Positions 54,667 through 62,537 of a stretch of 64,000 nucleotides of DNA are shown here, one piece after another. A model generated the notes under the pieces. It had not been told where the DNA came from and ran no database searches. It worked only from the letters and a program-made list of their open reading frames with translations. The stretch is taken from the NCBI RefSeq assembly GCF_900112425.1, contig NZ_FOLP01000001.1, forward strand, positions 248,001 through 312,000. Direction: 5' to 3'. Both the position numbers and the translations under genes were made by a program. Position 1 is the first letter of the stretch. Each line of letters starts with the position of its first letter. The DNA is from Variovorax sp. OK212. Lineage in GTDB: Bacteria > Pseudomonadota > Gammaproteobacteria > Burkholderiales > Burkholderiaceae_C.

Positions 54667-54692
54667 GCCGATTCCAAGGATTTGGAATCGGC
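54667..54692. terminator. Perfect 11-bp hairpin between hslU and mraZ
   Basis: GCCGATTCCAA and TTGGAATCGGC form a perfect 11-bp stem with the 4-base loop GGAT. No T-run follows on either strand. It could end the hslVU transcript or serve as a palindromic protein site. A weaker 7-bp hairpin, TCACGCA / TGCGTGA, lies at 54615-54638. Confidence 0.5.
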
Positions 54693-54760
54693 GCTAAGTT
54701 GTTGATTCCATTACAAAAAATACCACCTACGGCCAGTTGCTTCCTAAGTGTTTCCTGCTA

Positions 54761-54806
54761 CAGTGCAAAAAAGTGCAGTTAAGTGGGAAAAAGTGCGGGT
54801 AGTGCC
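54761..54806 (+). promoter_or_regulatory. MraZ-box array upstream of mraZ
   Basis: AGTG repeats start at 54762, 54772, 54782 and 54792, exactly 10 bp apart, in the form AGTGCAAAAAAGTGCAG, AGTGGGAAAA and AGTGCGGGT, with a further AGTG at 54801. Helical-turn-spaced direct repeats upstream of mraZ are the known binding sites of MraZ, which represses its own operon. They lie 45-90 bp before the mraZ start. Confidence 0.75.
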
Positions 54807-54850
54807 TCTTTCGGGTGCTGCAGCACTCCCAACACAGGGGTTTCGTGGTC

Positions 54851-55279
54851 GTGTTTCAAGGCGCTTCATCGCTCAGTCTGGATGCCAAGGGGCGGCTCTC
54901 CGTGCCGACCCGGCATCGCGACGTCCTGAGCGCCACGGCAGGCGGCCAGCTCACGATCACCAAGCATCCGCACGGATGTCTGATGGTGTTCCCCCGTCCC
55001 GAATGGGAAAAATTCCGCGAACGCATCGCCGCCTTGCCGATGTCGGCACAGTGGTGGAAGCGCGTCTTCCTGGGCAATGCCATGGACGTCGAGATGGACG
55101 GCACCGGCCGCATCCTGGTGTCGCCCGAACTGCGCGCGGCCACCGGCATTGCGCGCGACACCCTGCTGCTGGGCATGGGCAACCACTTCGAACTCTGGGA
55201 CAAGGCCACGTACGAGGCCAAGGAGGCTGAGGCCACCCAGGGCGAGATGCCGGATGTGTTTCAGGACTTCGCGTTCTGA
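54851..55279 (+). CDS. mraZ: Transcriptional regulator MraZ
   Basis: A 142-aa SpoVT/AbrB-like ring protein that binds the repeats just upstream and represses the dcw operon. Two AbrB-type halves are visible: [20 protein letters not shown] and [20 protein letters not shown]. The GTG at 54851 gives the usual (M)FQGAS start; an in-frame GTG at 54845 would add two residues and lies nearer the AGGGG site. It heads mraZ-rsmH-ftsL-ftsI. Confidence 0.93.
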   Translation: MFQGASSLSLDAKGRLSVPTRHRDVLSATAGGQLTITKHPHGCLMVFPRPEWEKFRERIAALPMSAQWWKRVFLGNAMDVEMDGTGRILVSPELRAATGIARDTLLLGMGNHFELWDKATYEAKEAEATQGEMPDVFQDFAF

Positions 55280-55287
55280 GGACTCAC

Positions 55288-56211
55288 GTGAACACCCCAT
55301 GGACCCATACGACCGTCTTGCTGAACGAAGCGGTGGAAGCTCTTCTTTCAGGCAGCACGGAAGCCTCCGGCACCTACGTGGACGCCACCTTCGGGCGGGG
55401 AGGGCATGCGCGCGCAATCCTCTCCAGGCTGGGGCCGCAGGGCAGGCTGATCGCATTCGACAAGGATGCGGAAGCAGTGGCCGAAGCAGCGCGCATCTCC
55501 GATGCGCGTTTTTCCATCCGGCACCAGGGATTCCGTTCGCTGGGCGAGCTGCCCGACGCGAGCGTCACCGGCTTGCTGATGGACCTGGGCGTGAGCTCGC
55601 CCCAGATCGACAACCCGGTGCGCGGTTTCAGTTTTCGTTTCGACGGCCCGCTCGACATGCGCATGGACACCACGCGCGGCGAGAGCGTGGCCGAGTGGCT
55701 GGCGACAGCCGAACTTCAGCAGATTGCAGAGGTGATCCGTGACTATGGCGAAGAACGGTTTGCTGTTCAGATTGCAAAGGCGATTGTTGCTCGCCGACAA
55801 GAACGGGGCCCAATTTCAACCACCACCGAACTGGCCGAGCTCGTGGCTGGCACGGTCAAAACCCGCGAGCAGGGCCAGAACCCTGCAACGCGCACATTTC
55901 AGGCTTTTCGGATTTTCATCAACGCCGAGCTTGAAGAGCTGCAACAGGCGCTAGAAGCGAGCCTGTCCGTGCTGCAGCCCGGCGGCCGGCTCGCGGTGAT
56001 CAGCTTCCACTCGCTGGAAGACCGCATCGTGAAGCAGTTCATCGCGAAGCACTCCAAGGAGGTCTACGACCGCCGTGCGCCGTTTGCCGCGCCCAAGGTG
56101 ATGAAGCTGCGCGCGCTGGAGCGCATCAAGCCGTCCGAAGAGGAAGTGCGCGGCAACCCCCGCTCGCGCAGCGCCATTCTTCGCGTGGCCGAACGCACGG
56201 AGGCCGACTGA
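55288..56211 (+). CDS. rsmH: 16S rRNA (cytosine-1402-N4)-methyltransferase RsmH
   Basis: A 307-aa SAM-dependent methyltransferase modifying C1402 of 16S r[23 protein letters not shown] holds the SAM loop, [20 protein letters not shown] is the catalytic stretch, and [16 protein letters not shown] and [17 protein letters not shown] close the family fold. The GTG at 55288 lies 8 bp after mraZ. The usual length is ~310. Confidence 0.95.
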   Translation: MNTPWTHTTVLLNEAVEALLSGSTEASGTYVDATFGRGGHARAILSRLGPQGRLIAFDKDAEAVAEAARISDARFSIRHQGFRSLGELPDASVTGLLMDLGVSSPQIDNPVRGFSFRFDGPLDMRMDTTRGESVAEWLATAELQQIAEVIRDYGEERFAVQIAKAIVARRQERGPISTTTELAELVAGTVKTREQGQNPATRTFQAFRIFINAELEELQQALEASLSVLQPGGRLAVISFHSLEDRIVKQFIAKHSKEVYDRRAPFAAPKVMKLRALERIKPSEEEVRGNPRSRSAILRVAERTEAD

Positions 56212-56212
56212 C

Positions 56213-56590
56213 ATGGCCCGTGTGAACCTGCTGCTGATGCTGGCCGTCATTGCGACGGCATTGTTCCTGGTGCATACGCAGTACCAGTCGCGCCAGCTCT
56301 ACACCGAGCTCGACCGCGCGCAGCAGGAAGCCCGCAGGCTGGAGCTCGACCGTGACCGCCTGCAGGTCGAGAAGCGCGCCCAGGCCACGCCGCTGCGCGT
56401 GGAAAAGCTCGCCAAGGAGCAGCTGCAGATGCGCACCACCTCGCCGGCCATCACGCAGTACGTGCGCCCCGACGGCTCGGTGATCCCGGCCGTGGCCCCG
56501 GTGGCACCGGTCGTGCCCGTCACGTCGGCGGCCAGGCCCACCGCCAAGCCCGTTGCCAGGCCGGCCACCGCAGCGAGGTCCGCACGATGA
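56213..56590 (+). CDS. ftsL: Cell division protein FtsL
   Basis: A 125-aa bitopic division protein. It has one N-terminal transmembrane helix (LLLMLAVIATALFLVHTQY, ~4-22), a coiled coil with leucine-type heptads (ELDRAQQEARRLELDRDRLQ) and the FtsL end motif VEKLAKEQLQMRTTSP. The Pro/Ala/Val tail is longer than usual. It joins FtsB and FtsQ to activate FtsWI. The stop overlaps ftsI by 4 bp. Confidence 0.9.
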   Translation: MARVNLLLMLAVIATALFLVHTQYQSRQLYTELDRAQQEARRLELDRDRLQVEKRAQATPLRVEKLAKEQLQMRTTSPAITQYVRPDGSVIPAVAPVAPVVPVTSAARPTAKPVARPATAARSAR

Positions 56591-58341
56591 CCGGCGACAA
56601 CCGCAGCGTGCGCTACACCACCAGCCCCTTGCTCGCGAGCAAGACGCCGGTGTGGCGCAGCAAGTTCATCGTGGCCGGCATCGCGCTGGGCTTCGTCATG
56701 CTGGCGGCCCGCGCCGCGTACGTGCAGGTGCTGAACAACAGCTTCTTCCAGCGCCAGGGCGAAGTGCGCTTTGCGCGCACGCTCGAGCTGCCGGCCAACC
56801 GCGGCCGCATCCTCGACCGCAACGGGCTCATCCTCGCGTCGAGCGTGGTGGCGCCCAGCATCTGGGCCATTCCCGAAGACATCGAACGCGACGACCCCGA
56901 GGTGCGCGCCAAGCTCAAGCAGGTGGCCAAGCTGCTCGAGATGCCGCAGAAGGACTTCGACAAGAAGCTCGAGGACGAGGACAAGACCTTCGTGTGGGTC
57001 AAGCGCCAGGTCGACGAGCCCATCGCCAAGCAGATTGCCGCGCTCGGCATCAAGGGCCTGTACCAGCGCCGCGAATACAAGCGCCAGTACCCCGAAGGCG
57101 AAGCCGCCGCGCACGTGGTCGGTTTCACCAACGTGGAAGACAGCGGGCAGGAAGGCATCGAGCTCGCGTTCAACAAGGACCTGGCCGGCAAGGCCGGGTC
57201 GCGCCGCGTCATCAAGGACCGCCTGGGGCGCGTGGTCGAAGGCGTGGGCGACACCGTGCCGCCGCTGGACGGCAAGGACATCCAGTTGAGCGTCGACAGC
57301 AAGGTGCAGTTCTTCGCGTACCAGAAGCTGCGCGACGCCGTGACGGCGCGCAAGGCCAAGGCCGGCAGCGTGGTGGTGCTCGACAGCATCACGGGCGAAG
57401 TGCTGGCGCTGGCCAACTACCCGAGCTACGTGCCCGACAAGCGCCAGAACCTCACCGGCGAGCAGCTGCGCAACCGCGCCGTGACCGACACCTTCGAGCC
57501 CGGCTCGACCATGAAGCCCATCACGGTCGGCATGGCGATGGAAGCCGGCCGCGTGAAGCCCTCGACGCTGATCGACACCGCGCCCGGCCGCTTCCAGATC
57601 GGCGGCTTCACCATCAGCGACACGCACAACTACGGCACGCTGACGGTCGAGGGCGTGATCCAGAAGTCGAGCAACGTCGGCGCGCTCAAGATCGCCCAGA
57701 AGATGACCCCGCACGAGATGTGGGACACCTACACCGCGCTGGGCTACGGCCAGAAGCCGCAGATCCAGTTCCCCGGCGCCGTCACCGGCCGCCTGCGTCC
57801 CTGGAAGACCTGGAAGCCGGTCGAGCAGGCCACCATGGCCTACGGCTACGGCCTGTCGGCGTCGCTGTTCCAGATGGCGCATTCGTACACCTCGTTCGCG
57901 CACGACGGTTCGCTCATTCCCGTCACCATCCTGAAGAACACCGAGCCGCCGGTCGGCGTGCGCGTGTTCTCGCCGTCCAACGCACTGGCCGTTCGCAAGA
58001 TGCTGCAGATGGCTGCCGGCCCGGGCGGCACCGGCACGCGCGCGCAGACGGTCGGCTATTCGGTAGGCGGCAAGTCGGGCACGGCGCACAAACAGGTTGG
58101 CAAGGGTTACGCGAGTAACAAATACCGTGCGTGGTTCACTGGCATGGCACCGATCGAAAAGCCGCGCATCATCGTGGCCGTGATGATCGACGAGCCGACC
58201 GACGGCCAGTATTTCGGCGGGCTGGCAGCAGCCCCCGTGTTCAGCGAAGTCGTGCAGCAGACGCTGCGCATGATGAACGTACCGCCCGACCTGGCGGTCA
58301 AACCGCTTGTGATGACGCAGGGCGTCGACGAGAGCTTCTGA
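56587..58341 (+). CDS. ftsI: Peptidoglycan transpeptidase FtsI (PBP3)
   Basis: A 584-aa division-specific class B penicillin-binding protein. The transmembrane anchor is FIVAGIALGFVMLAARAAYV (~27-46) and the pedestal domain has RGRILDRNG. In the transpeptidase domain Ser307 lies in GSTMKP (SxxK), SSN at 361-363 is the SxN motif and K496-S-G is the KTG-type motif. It cross-links septal peptidoglycan with FtsW. The start overlaps ftsL. Confidence 0.96.
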   Translation: MTGDNRSVRYTTSPLLASKTPVWRSKFIVAGIALGFVMLAARAAYVQVLNNSFFQRQGEVRFARTLELPANRGRILDRNGLILASSVVAPSIWAIPEDIERDDPEVRAKLKQVAKLLEMPQKDFDKKLEDEDKTFVWVKRQVDEPIAKQIAALGIKGLYQRREYKRQYPEGEAAAHVVGFTNVEDSGQEGIELAFNKDLAGKAGSRRVIKDRLGRVVEGVGDTVPPLDGKDIQLSVDSKVQFFAYQKLRDAVTARKAKAGSVVVLDSITGEVLALANYPSYVPDKRQNLTGEQLRNRAVTDTFEPGSTMKPITVGMAMEAGRVKPSTLIDTAPGRFQIGGFTISDTHNYGTLTVEGVIQKSSNVGALKIAQKMTPHEMWDTYTALGYGQKPQIQFPGAVTGRLRPWKTWKPVEQATMAYGYGLSASLFQMAHSYTSFAHDGSLIPVTILKNTEPPVGVRVFSPSNALAVRKMLQMAAGPGGTGTRAQTVGYSVGGKSGTAHKQVGKGYASNKYRAWFTGMAPIEKPRIIVAVMIDEPTDGQYFGGLAAAPVFSEVVQQTLRMMNVPPDLAVKPLVMTQGVDESF

Positions 58342-58343
58342 AC

Positions 58344-59912
58344 ATGCTGACCTTCACTTCCCCCCCATTGGCCGCGGCCTGGCTCAAGGAGCGCGCGCCG
58401 CAGGCCGCGCTGCACGCCGACAGCCGCGCCGTGGGCGCGGGCGATGTCTTCATCGCCTGGCCCGGCGCCGCGACCGACGGGCGCAAGCACGTGGCCGCCG
58501 CGCTGGCGCAGGGCGCCGCGGTGTGCCTGGTCGAGCACGAAGGCGTCGAGGCCTTCGGCTTCGACGCCGCGCTCGTCGACGACGCCCGCATCGTGAGCTA
58601 CCCCGGCCTCAAGGCCGCCACCGGCCCGATCGCCGCGGCCTTCTACGACCACCCCTCGGTGCTGCTCGACGTGCTGGCCGTGACCGGCACCAACGGCAAG
58701 ACCTCCACCGCCTGGTGGCTGGCCGAGTCGCTCTCCACGCTGCGGGCGGCGGGCGGCGTGCGCGTGATGAAGCCCGACGGCACCATGCAGCGCGACGCGC
58801 CGTCGCCCTGCGCGGTGATGGGCACGCTCGGCATCGGCGTGCCGCCCGAGCTGACCTACACCGGCCTGACCACGCCCGACCCCGTGATGATGCAGCGCGA
58901 GCTGCGTTCGCTGGTCGAGCGCGGCTTCGGCGCCTGCGCCATCGAGGCCTCGTCCATCGGCATCGCCGAGCGCCGCCTCGACGGTGCGCAGATCGCGGTG
59001 GCCGTGTTCACCAACTTCACGCAGGACCACCTGGACTACCACGGCAGCATGGACGCCTACTGGCAGGCCAAGGCCGAGCTGTTCCGCTGGCCCGGCCTGC
59101 GCGCCGCGGTGATCAACATCGACGACACGCACGGCGCCAGCCTGTGCGCGAACCTGATCGACGCCGGCATCGGCGCGCTCGACGTGTGGACCGTCTCGGC
59201 CGACGGCAAGCCCGCCCGCCTGATGGCGCGCGACGTCGGCTACGACGCGCAGGGGCTGCAGTTCTCGGTGGCCGAGCACGGCAGCGCCGCGGTGGAGCGG
59301 CTGTCGACCGGCCTCATCGGCCAGTACAACGTGGCCAACCTGCTCGGCGTGCTGGGCACGCTGCGGGCGCTCGGCCTCACGCTGGCGCAGGCGGCGGCCG
59401 CGTGCGCCAACCTCACGAGCGTGCCGGGCCGCATGGACCGCGCCGGCACCGGCGAAGGCGCACCGCTGGTCGTGGTCGACTACGCCCACACGCCCGACGC
59501 GCTCGACAAGGCCCTCATCGGCCTGCGCCCGCTGGCCAGGCAGCGCGGCGGCGCGCTGTGGTGCCTGTTCGGCTGCGGCGGCGACCGCGACCCGATCAAG
59601 CGCCCGATGATGGCCGCCGTGGCCGAACGCCAGGCCGACCGCGTGGTCGTCACCAGCGACAACCCGCGCAGCGAAAAGCCCGACGCGATCATCAGCCAGG
59701 TGCTGCGCGGCTTCTCGCGCCCCGACGCGGCGCAGGTGCAGCCCGACCGCGGCATGGCCATTGCCGACGTGATCGCGCAGGCCGCGCCGCAGGACGTGGT
59801 GCTCGTCGCCGGCAAGGGCCACGAGGCCTGGCAGGAAATTGCCGGCCAGCGCATCGAGTTTTCCGACAAGGCGCACGCGCTGGACGCGTTGGCCCTGCGA
59901 GGTGCGGCATGA
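58344..59912 (+). CDS. murE: UDP-MurNAc-tripeptide synthetase MurE (meso-DAP type)
   Basis: A 522-aa Mur ligase adding meso-diaminopimelate to UDP-MurNAc-L-Ala-D-Glu. The P-loop GTNGKTS is at ~115-121 and DNPR at ~439-442 is the meso-DAP specificity motif, which matches dapF in the same window. VVDYAHTPDAL and GCGGDRDPIKRP are further family stretches. It starts 2 bp after ftsI, and its stop overlaps murF. Confidence 0.96.
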   Translation: MLTFTSPPLAAAWLKERAPQAALHADSRAVGAGDVFIAWPGAATDGRKHVAAALAQGAAVCLVEHEGVEAFGFDAALVDDARIVSYPGLKAATGPIAAAFYDHPSVLLDVLAVTGTNGKTSTAWWLAESLSTLRAAGGVRVMKPDGTMQRDAPSPCAVMGTLGIGVPPELTYTGLTTPDPVMMQRELRSLVERGFGACAIEASSIGIAERRLDGAQIAVAVFTNFTQDHLDYHGSMDAYWQAKAELFRWPGLRAAVINIDDTHGASLCANLIDAGIGALDVWTVSADGKPARLMARDVGYDAQGLQFSVAEHGSAAVERLSTGLIGQYNVANLLGVLGTLRALGLTLAQAAAACANLTSVPGRMDRAGTGEGAPLVVVDYAHTPDALDKALIGLRPLARQRGGALWCLFGCGGDRDPIKRPMMAAVAERQADRVVVTSDNPRSEKPDAIISQVLRGFSRPDAAQVQPDRGMAIADVIAQAAPQDVVLVAGKGHEAWQEIAGQRIEFSDKAHALDALALRGAA

Positions 59913-61336
59913 CCGACACGACGGCCCTCGACCTCACGCTGGCCCAGGTGCAGCAATGGATTCCGGGTTCGCGCCTGGTGGGTGACGCCTCGCGCGTCAT
60001 CGCCCGCGTGCACACCGACACGCGCACGCTCGCGGCCGGCGACCTGTTCGTCGCGCTCAAGGGCGAGCGCTTCGACGCCAACGACTTCCTCGCCGACGCG
60101 AAGAAGCAGGGCGCCGTGGCGGCCATCGCGCATGGCGGCCTGCAAGCCGCCGGCCTCGACGGGCTCGAGGTGAGCGACTCGCTGGCCGCGCTCGGCGCGC
60201 TCGGCGCGGGCTGGCGCGCGCAGTTCGAGCTGCCGCTCATCGCCGTCACCGGCAGCAACGGCAAGACCACGGTCACGCAGATGATCGCGGCCATCCTGTT
60301 CGCCGTGCGCAGCGACCGCGCGCTGGCCACGGCCGGCAACTTCAACAACGAGATCGGCGTGCCGCTCACGCTGCTGCGCCTGCGCGCGGAGCACCGCCGC
60401 GCGGTGATCGAGCTGGGCATGAACCATCCGGGCGAAATCGCGCGGCTGGCCGCCATCTCGCGCCCGACCATCGCGCTGGTGAACAACGCGCAGCGCGAGC
60501 ACCAGGAGTTCATGGCCAGCGTCGAAGCCGTGGCCGTGGAAAACGCCTCCGTGTTCGCGGTGCTGCCCGAAGACGGCACGGCCGTGTTCCCGCACGGCGA
60601 CACCTTCACCTCGCTGTGGACCGACATGGCGCGCGGCTCCGGCTCGCGCCGCTGCATGAGCTTCGGCGAGTCCGAAGACGCCGACATCTCGCTGGAGAGC
60701 GCCGAATGGGCGCAGGGCGCATGGGCCGTGCGCATCCGCACGCCGCTGGGTGTGTTCACCACGCGGCTGCACATCGCGGGCCGCCACAACGTCGTGAACG
60801 CGCTCGCGGCCACCGCCTGCGCGCTGGCTGCCGGCGTGTCGACGGAAACCATCGCGGCCGGCCTCGAAGCCTTCGAGCCGGTCAAGGGCCGCTCGCGCGC
60901 CGGGCAGGTGGTGCTGGCCGGCGGCCATGCGATCACGCTGGTCGACGACAGCTACAACGCCAACCCCGATTCCGTGATTGCCGCCATCGACGTGCTCGCC
61001 GCCCTGCCGGGCCCGCGCCTGCTGGTGCTCGGCGACATGGCCGAGGTGGGCAACCGTTCGCCGGAGTTCCACGCCGAAGTCGGCGACTGGGCGCGGCAGC
61101 GCGGCATCGAGTCGGTCTACACGCTGGGCAACGCGACGGCGCACACCGTCACCGCGTTCGGCGCCGGTGCCGAAGGCCGCCATTTCGATACGTTCGACGC
61201 CCTCGGCGCCGCCGTGCTCGCACGCCTGCCGCAGGTCGGCAGCGTGCTGGTCAAGGGATCGCGCTCCATGAAGATGGAACGCGCAGTGAAAGCCATCGAG
61301 GCACAACAACAAAAGGAGGCCGGTCATGACGCATGA
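59909..61336 (+). CDS. murF: UDP-MurNAc-pentapeptide synthetase MurF
   Basis: A 475-aa Mur ligase that adds D-Ala-D-Ala. The N-terminal domain shows VHTDTRTLAAGDLFVALKGE, the P-loop is GSNGKTT at ~115-121, and LGMNHPGEIARLA and DDSYNANPDSV are catalytic and substrate motifs. The ATG at 59909 overlaps the murE stop (ATGA). It is 15 bp upstream of mraY. Confidence 0.95.
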   Translation: MTDTTALDLTLAQVQQWIPGSRLVGDASRVIARVHTDTRTLAAGDLFVALKGERFDANDFLADAKKQGAVAAIAHGGLQAAGLDGLEVSDSLAALGALGAGWRAQFELPLIAVTGSNGKTTVTQMIAAILFAVRSDRALATAGNFNNEIGVPLTLLRLRAEHRRAVIELGMNHPGEIARLAAISRPTIALVNNAQREHQEFMASVEAVAVENASVFAVLPEDGTAVFPHGDTFTSLWTDMARGSGSRRCMSFGESEDADISLESAEWAQGAWAVRIRTPLGVFTTRLHIAGRHNVVNALAATACALAAGVSTETIAAGLEAFEPVKGRSRAGQVVLAGGHAITLVDDSYNANPDSVIAAIDVLAALPGPRLLVLGDMAEVGNRSPEFHAEVGDWARQRGIESVYTLGNATAHTVTAFGAGAEGRHFDTFDALGAAVLARLPQVGSVLVKGSRSMKMERAVKAIEAQQQKEAGHDA

Positions 61337-61351
61337 GCCGCGCGAAAACAC

Positions 61352-62530
61352 ATGCTGCTGACGCTGGCCCAATGGCTGCAGACGCTGTCGCCCGAATTCG
61401 GGTTCCTGCGCATCTTCCAGTACCTCACCTTCCGCGCGCTGATGGCCGCGCTGACCGCGCTCGTGGTCGGCCTGGTGGCCGGCCCGTTCGTGATCCGCCG
61501 CCTGGCCGCGCTCAAGATCGGCCAGCCGGTGCGCGGCTACGGCATGGAAACGCACCTGACCAAGAGCGGCACGCCCACCATGGGCGGCGTGCTGGTGCTG
61601 TTCGCCATCGCCTTCGCCACGCTGCTGTGGTTCGATATGTCGAACCGGTTCGTGTGGATCGTGCTGTGGGTCACCATGGGCTTCGGCGCCATCGGCTGGG
61701 TCGACGACTGGCGCAAGGTGGTGCGCAAGGACCCGGAAGGCATGCGCTCGCGCGAGAAGTATTTCTGGCAGTCGGTGGTCGGCCTGATCGCCGGCTTCTA
61801 CCTGCTGTTCAGCATTTCCGAGAGCTCCAACTGGCGCGTGCTGCAGCTGTTCTTCGCCTGGGTGCAGTCGGGCTTCGACCTGGACTTTCCGCCGAAGATC
61901 AACCTGCTGGTGCCCTTCTTCAAGGAAGTGAGCTACCCGCTGGGCGGCATCGGCTTCGTGATCCTCACGTACCTGGTGATCGTGGGCGCGAGCAACGCCG
62001 TGAATCTCACCGACGGGCTGGACGGCCTGGCGATCATGCCGGTGGTGATGGTGGGTTCGGCGCTGGGCGTGTTCGCCTATGTCACGGGCAGCGCGGTGTA
62101 CTCCAAGTACCTGCTGTTCCCCAACATCCCGGGCTCGGGCGAGCTGCTGGTGTTCTGCTCGGCCATGGCCGGCGCGGGCCTGGCGTTCCTGTGGTTCAAC
62201 ACGCACCCGGCGCAGGTGTTCATGGGCGACGTGGGCGCGCTGGCGCTGGGCGGCGCGCTGGGCACCATCGCGGTCATCGTGCGCCAGGAGATCGTGTTCT
62301 TCATCATGGGCGGCATCTTCGTGGTCGAGGCGATCTCGGTGATGGCGCAGGTGATGTACTTCAAGTACACCAAGAAGCGCTACGGCGAAGGCCGCCGCGT
62401 GCTCAAGATGGCGCCGCTGCACCACCACTTCGAGAAGAGCGGCTGGCGCGAGACGCAGGTCGTGGTGCGCTTCTGGATCATCACGATGCTGCTGTGCCTC
62501 GTGGGTCTTTCGACGTTGAAGCTGCGGTAA
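61352..62530 (+). CDS. mraY: Phospho-MurNAc-pentapeptide translocase MraY
   Basis: A 392-aa integral membrane enzyme with ten helices that makes lipid I from UDP-MurNAc-pentapeptide and undecaprenyl phosphate. The catalytic Asp-rich loops are [10 protein letters not shown] and [10 protein letters not shown], with the cytosolic [15 protein letters not shown] near the C-terminus. KSGTPTMGG is the usual early loop. It starts 15 bp after murF. Confidence 0.96.
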   Translation: MLLTLAQWLQTLSPEFGFLRIFQYLTFRALMAALTALVVGLVAGPFVIRRLAALKIGQPVRGYGMETHLTKSGTPTMGGVLVLFAIAFATLLWFDMSNRFVWIVLWVTMGFGAIGWVDDWRKVVRKDPEGMRSREKYFWQSVVGLIAGFYLLFSISESSNWRVLQLFFAWVQSGFDLDFPPKINLLVPFFKEVSYPLGGIGFVILTYLVIVGASNAVNLTDGLDGLAIMPVVMVGSALGVFAYVTGSAVYSKYLLFPNIPGSGELLVFCSAMAGAGLAFLWFNTHPAQVFMGDVGALALGGALGTIAVIVRQEIVFFIMGGIFVVEAISVMAQVMYFKYTKKRYGEGRRVLKMAPLHHHFEKSGWRETQVVVRFWIITMLLCLVGLSTLKLR

Positions 62531-62537
62531 CGCGAAC

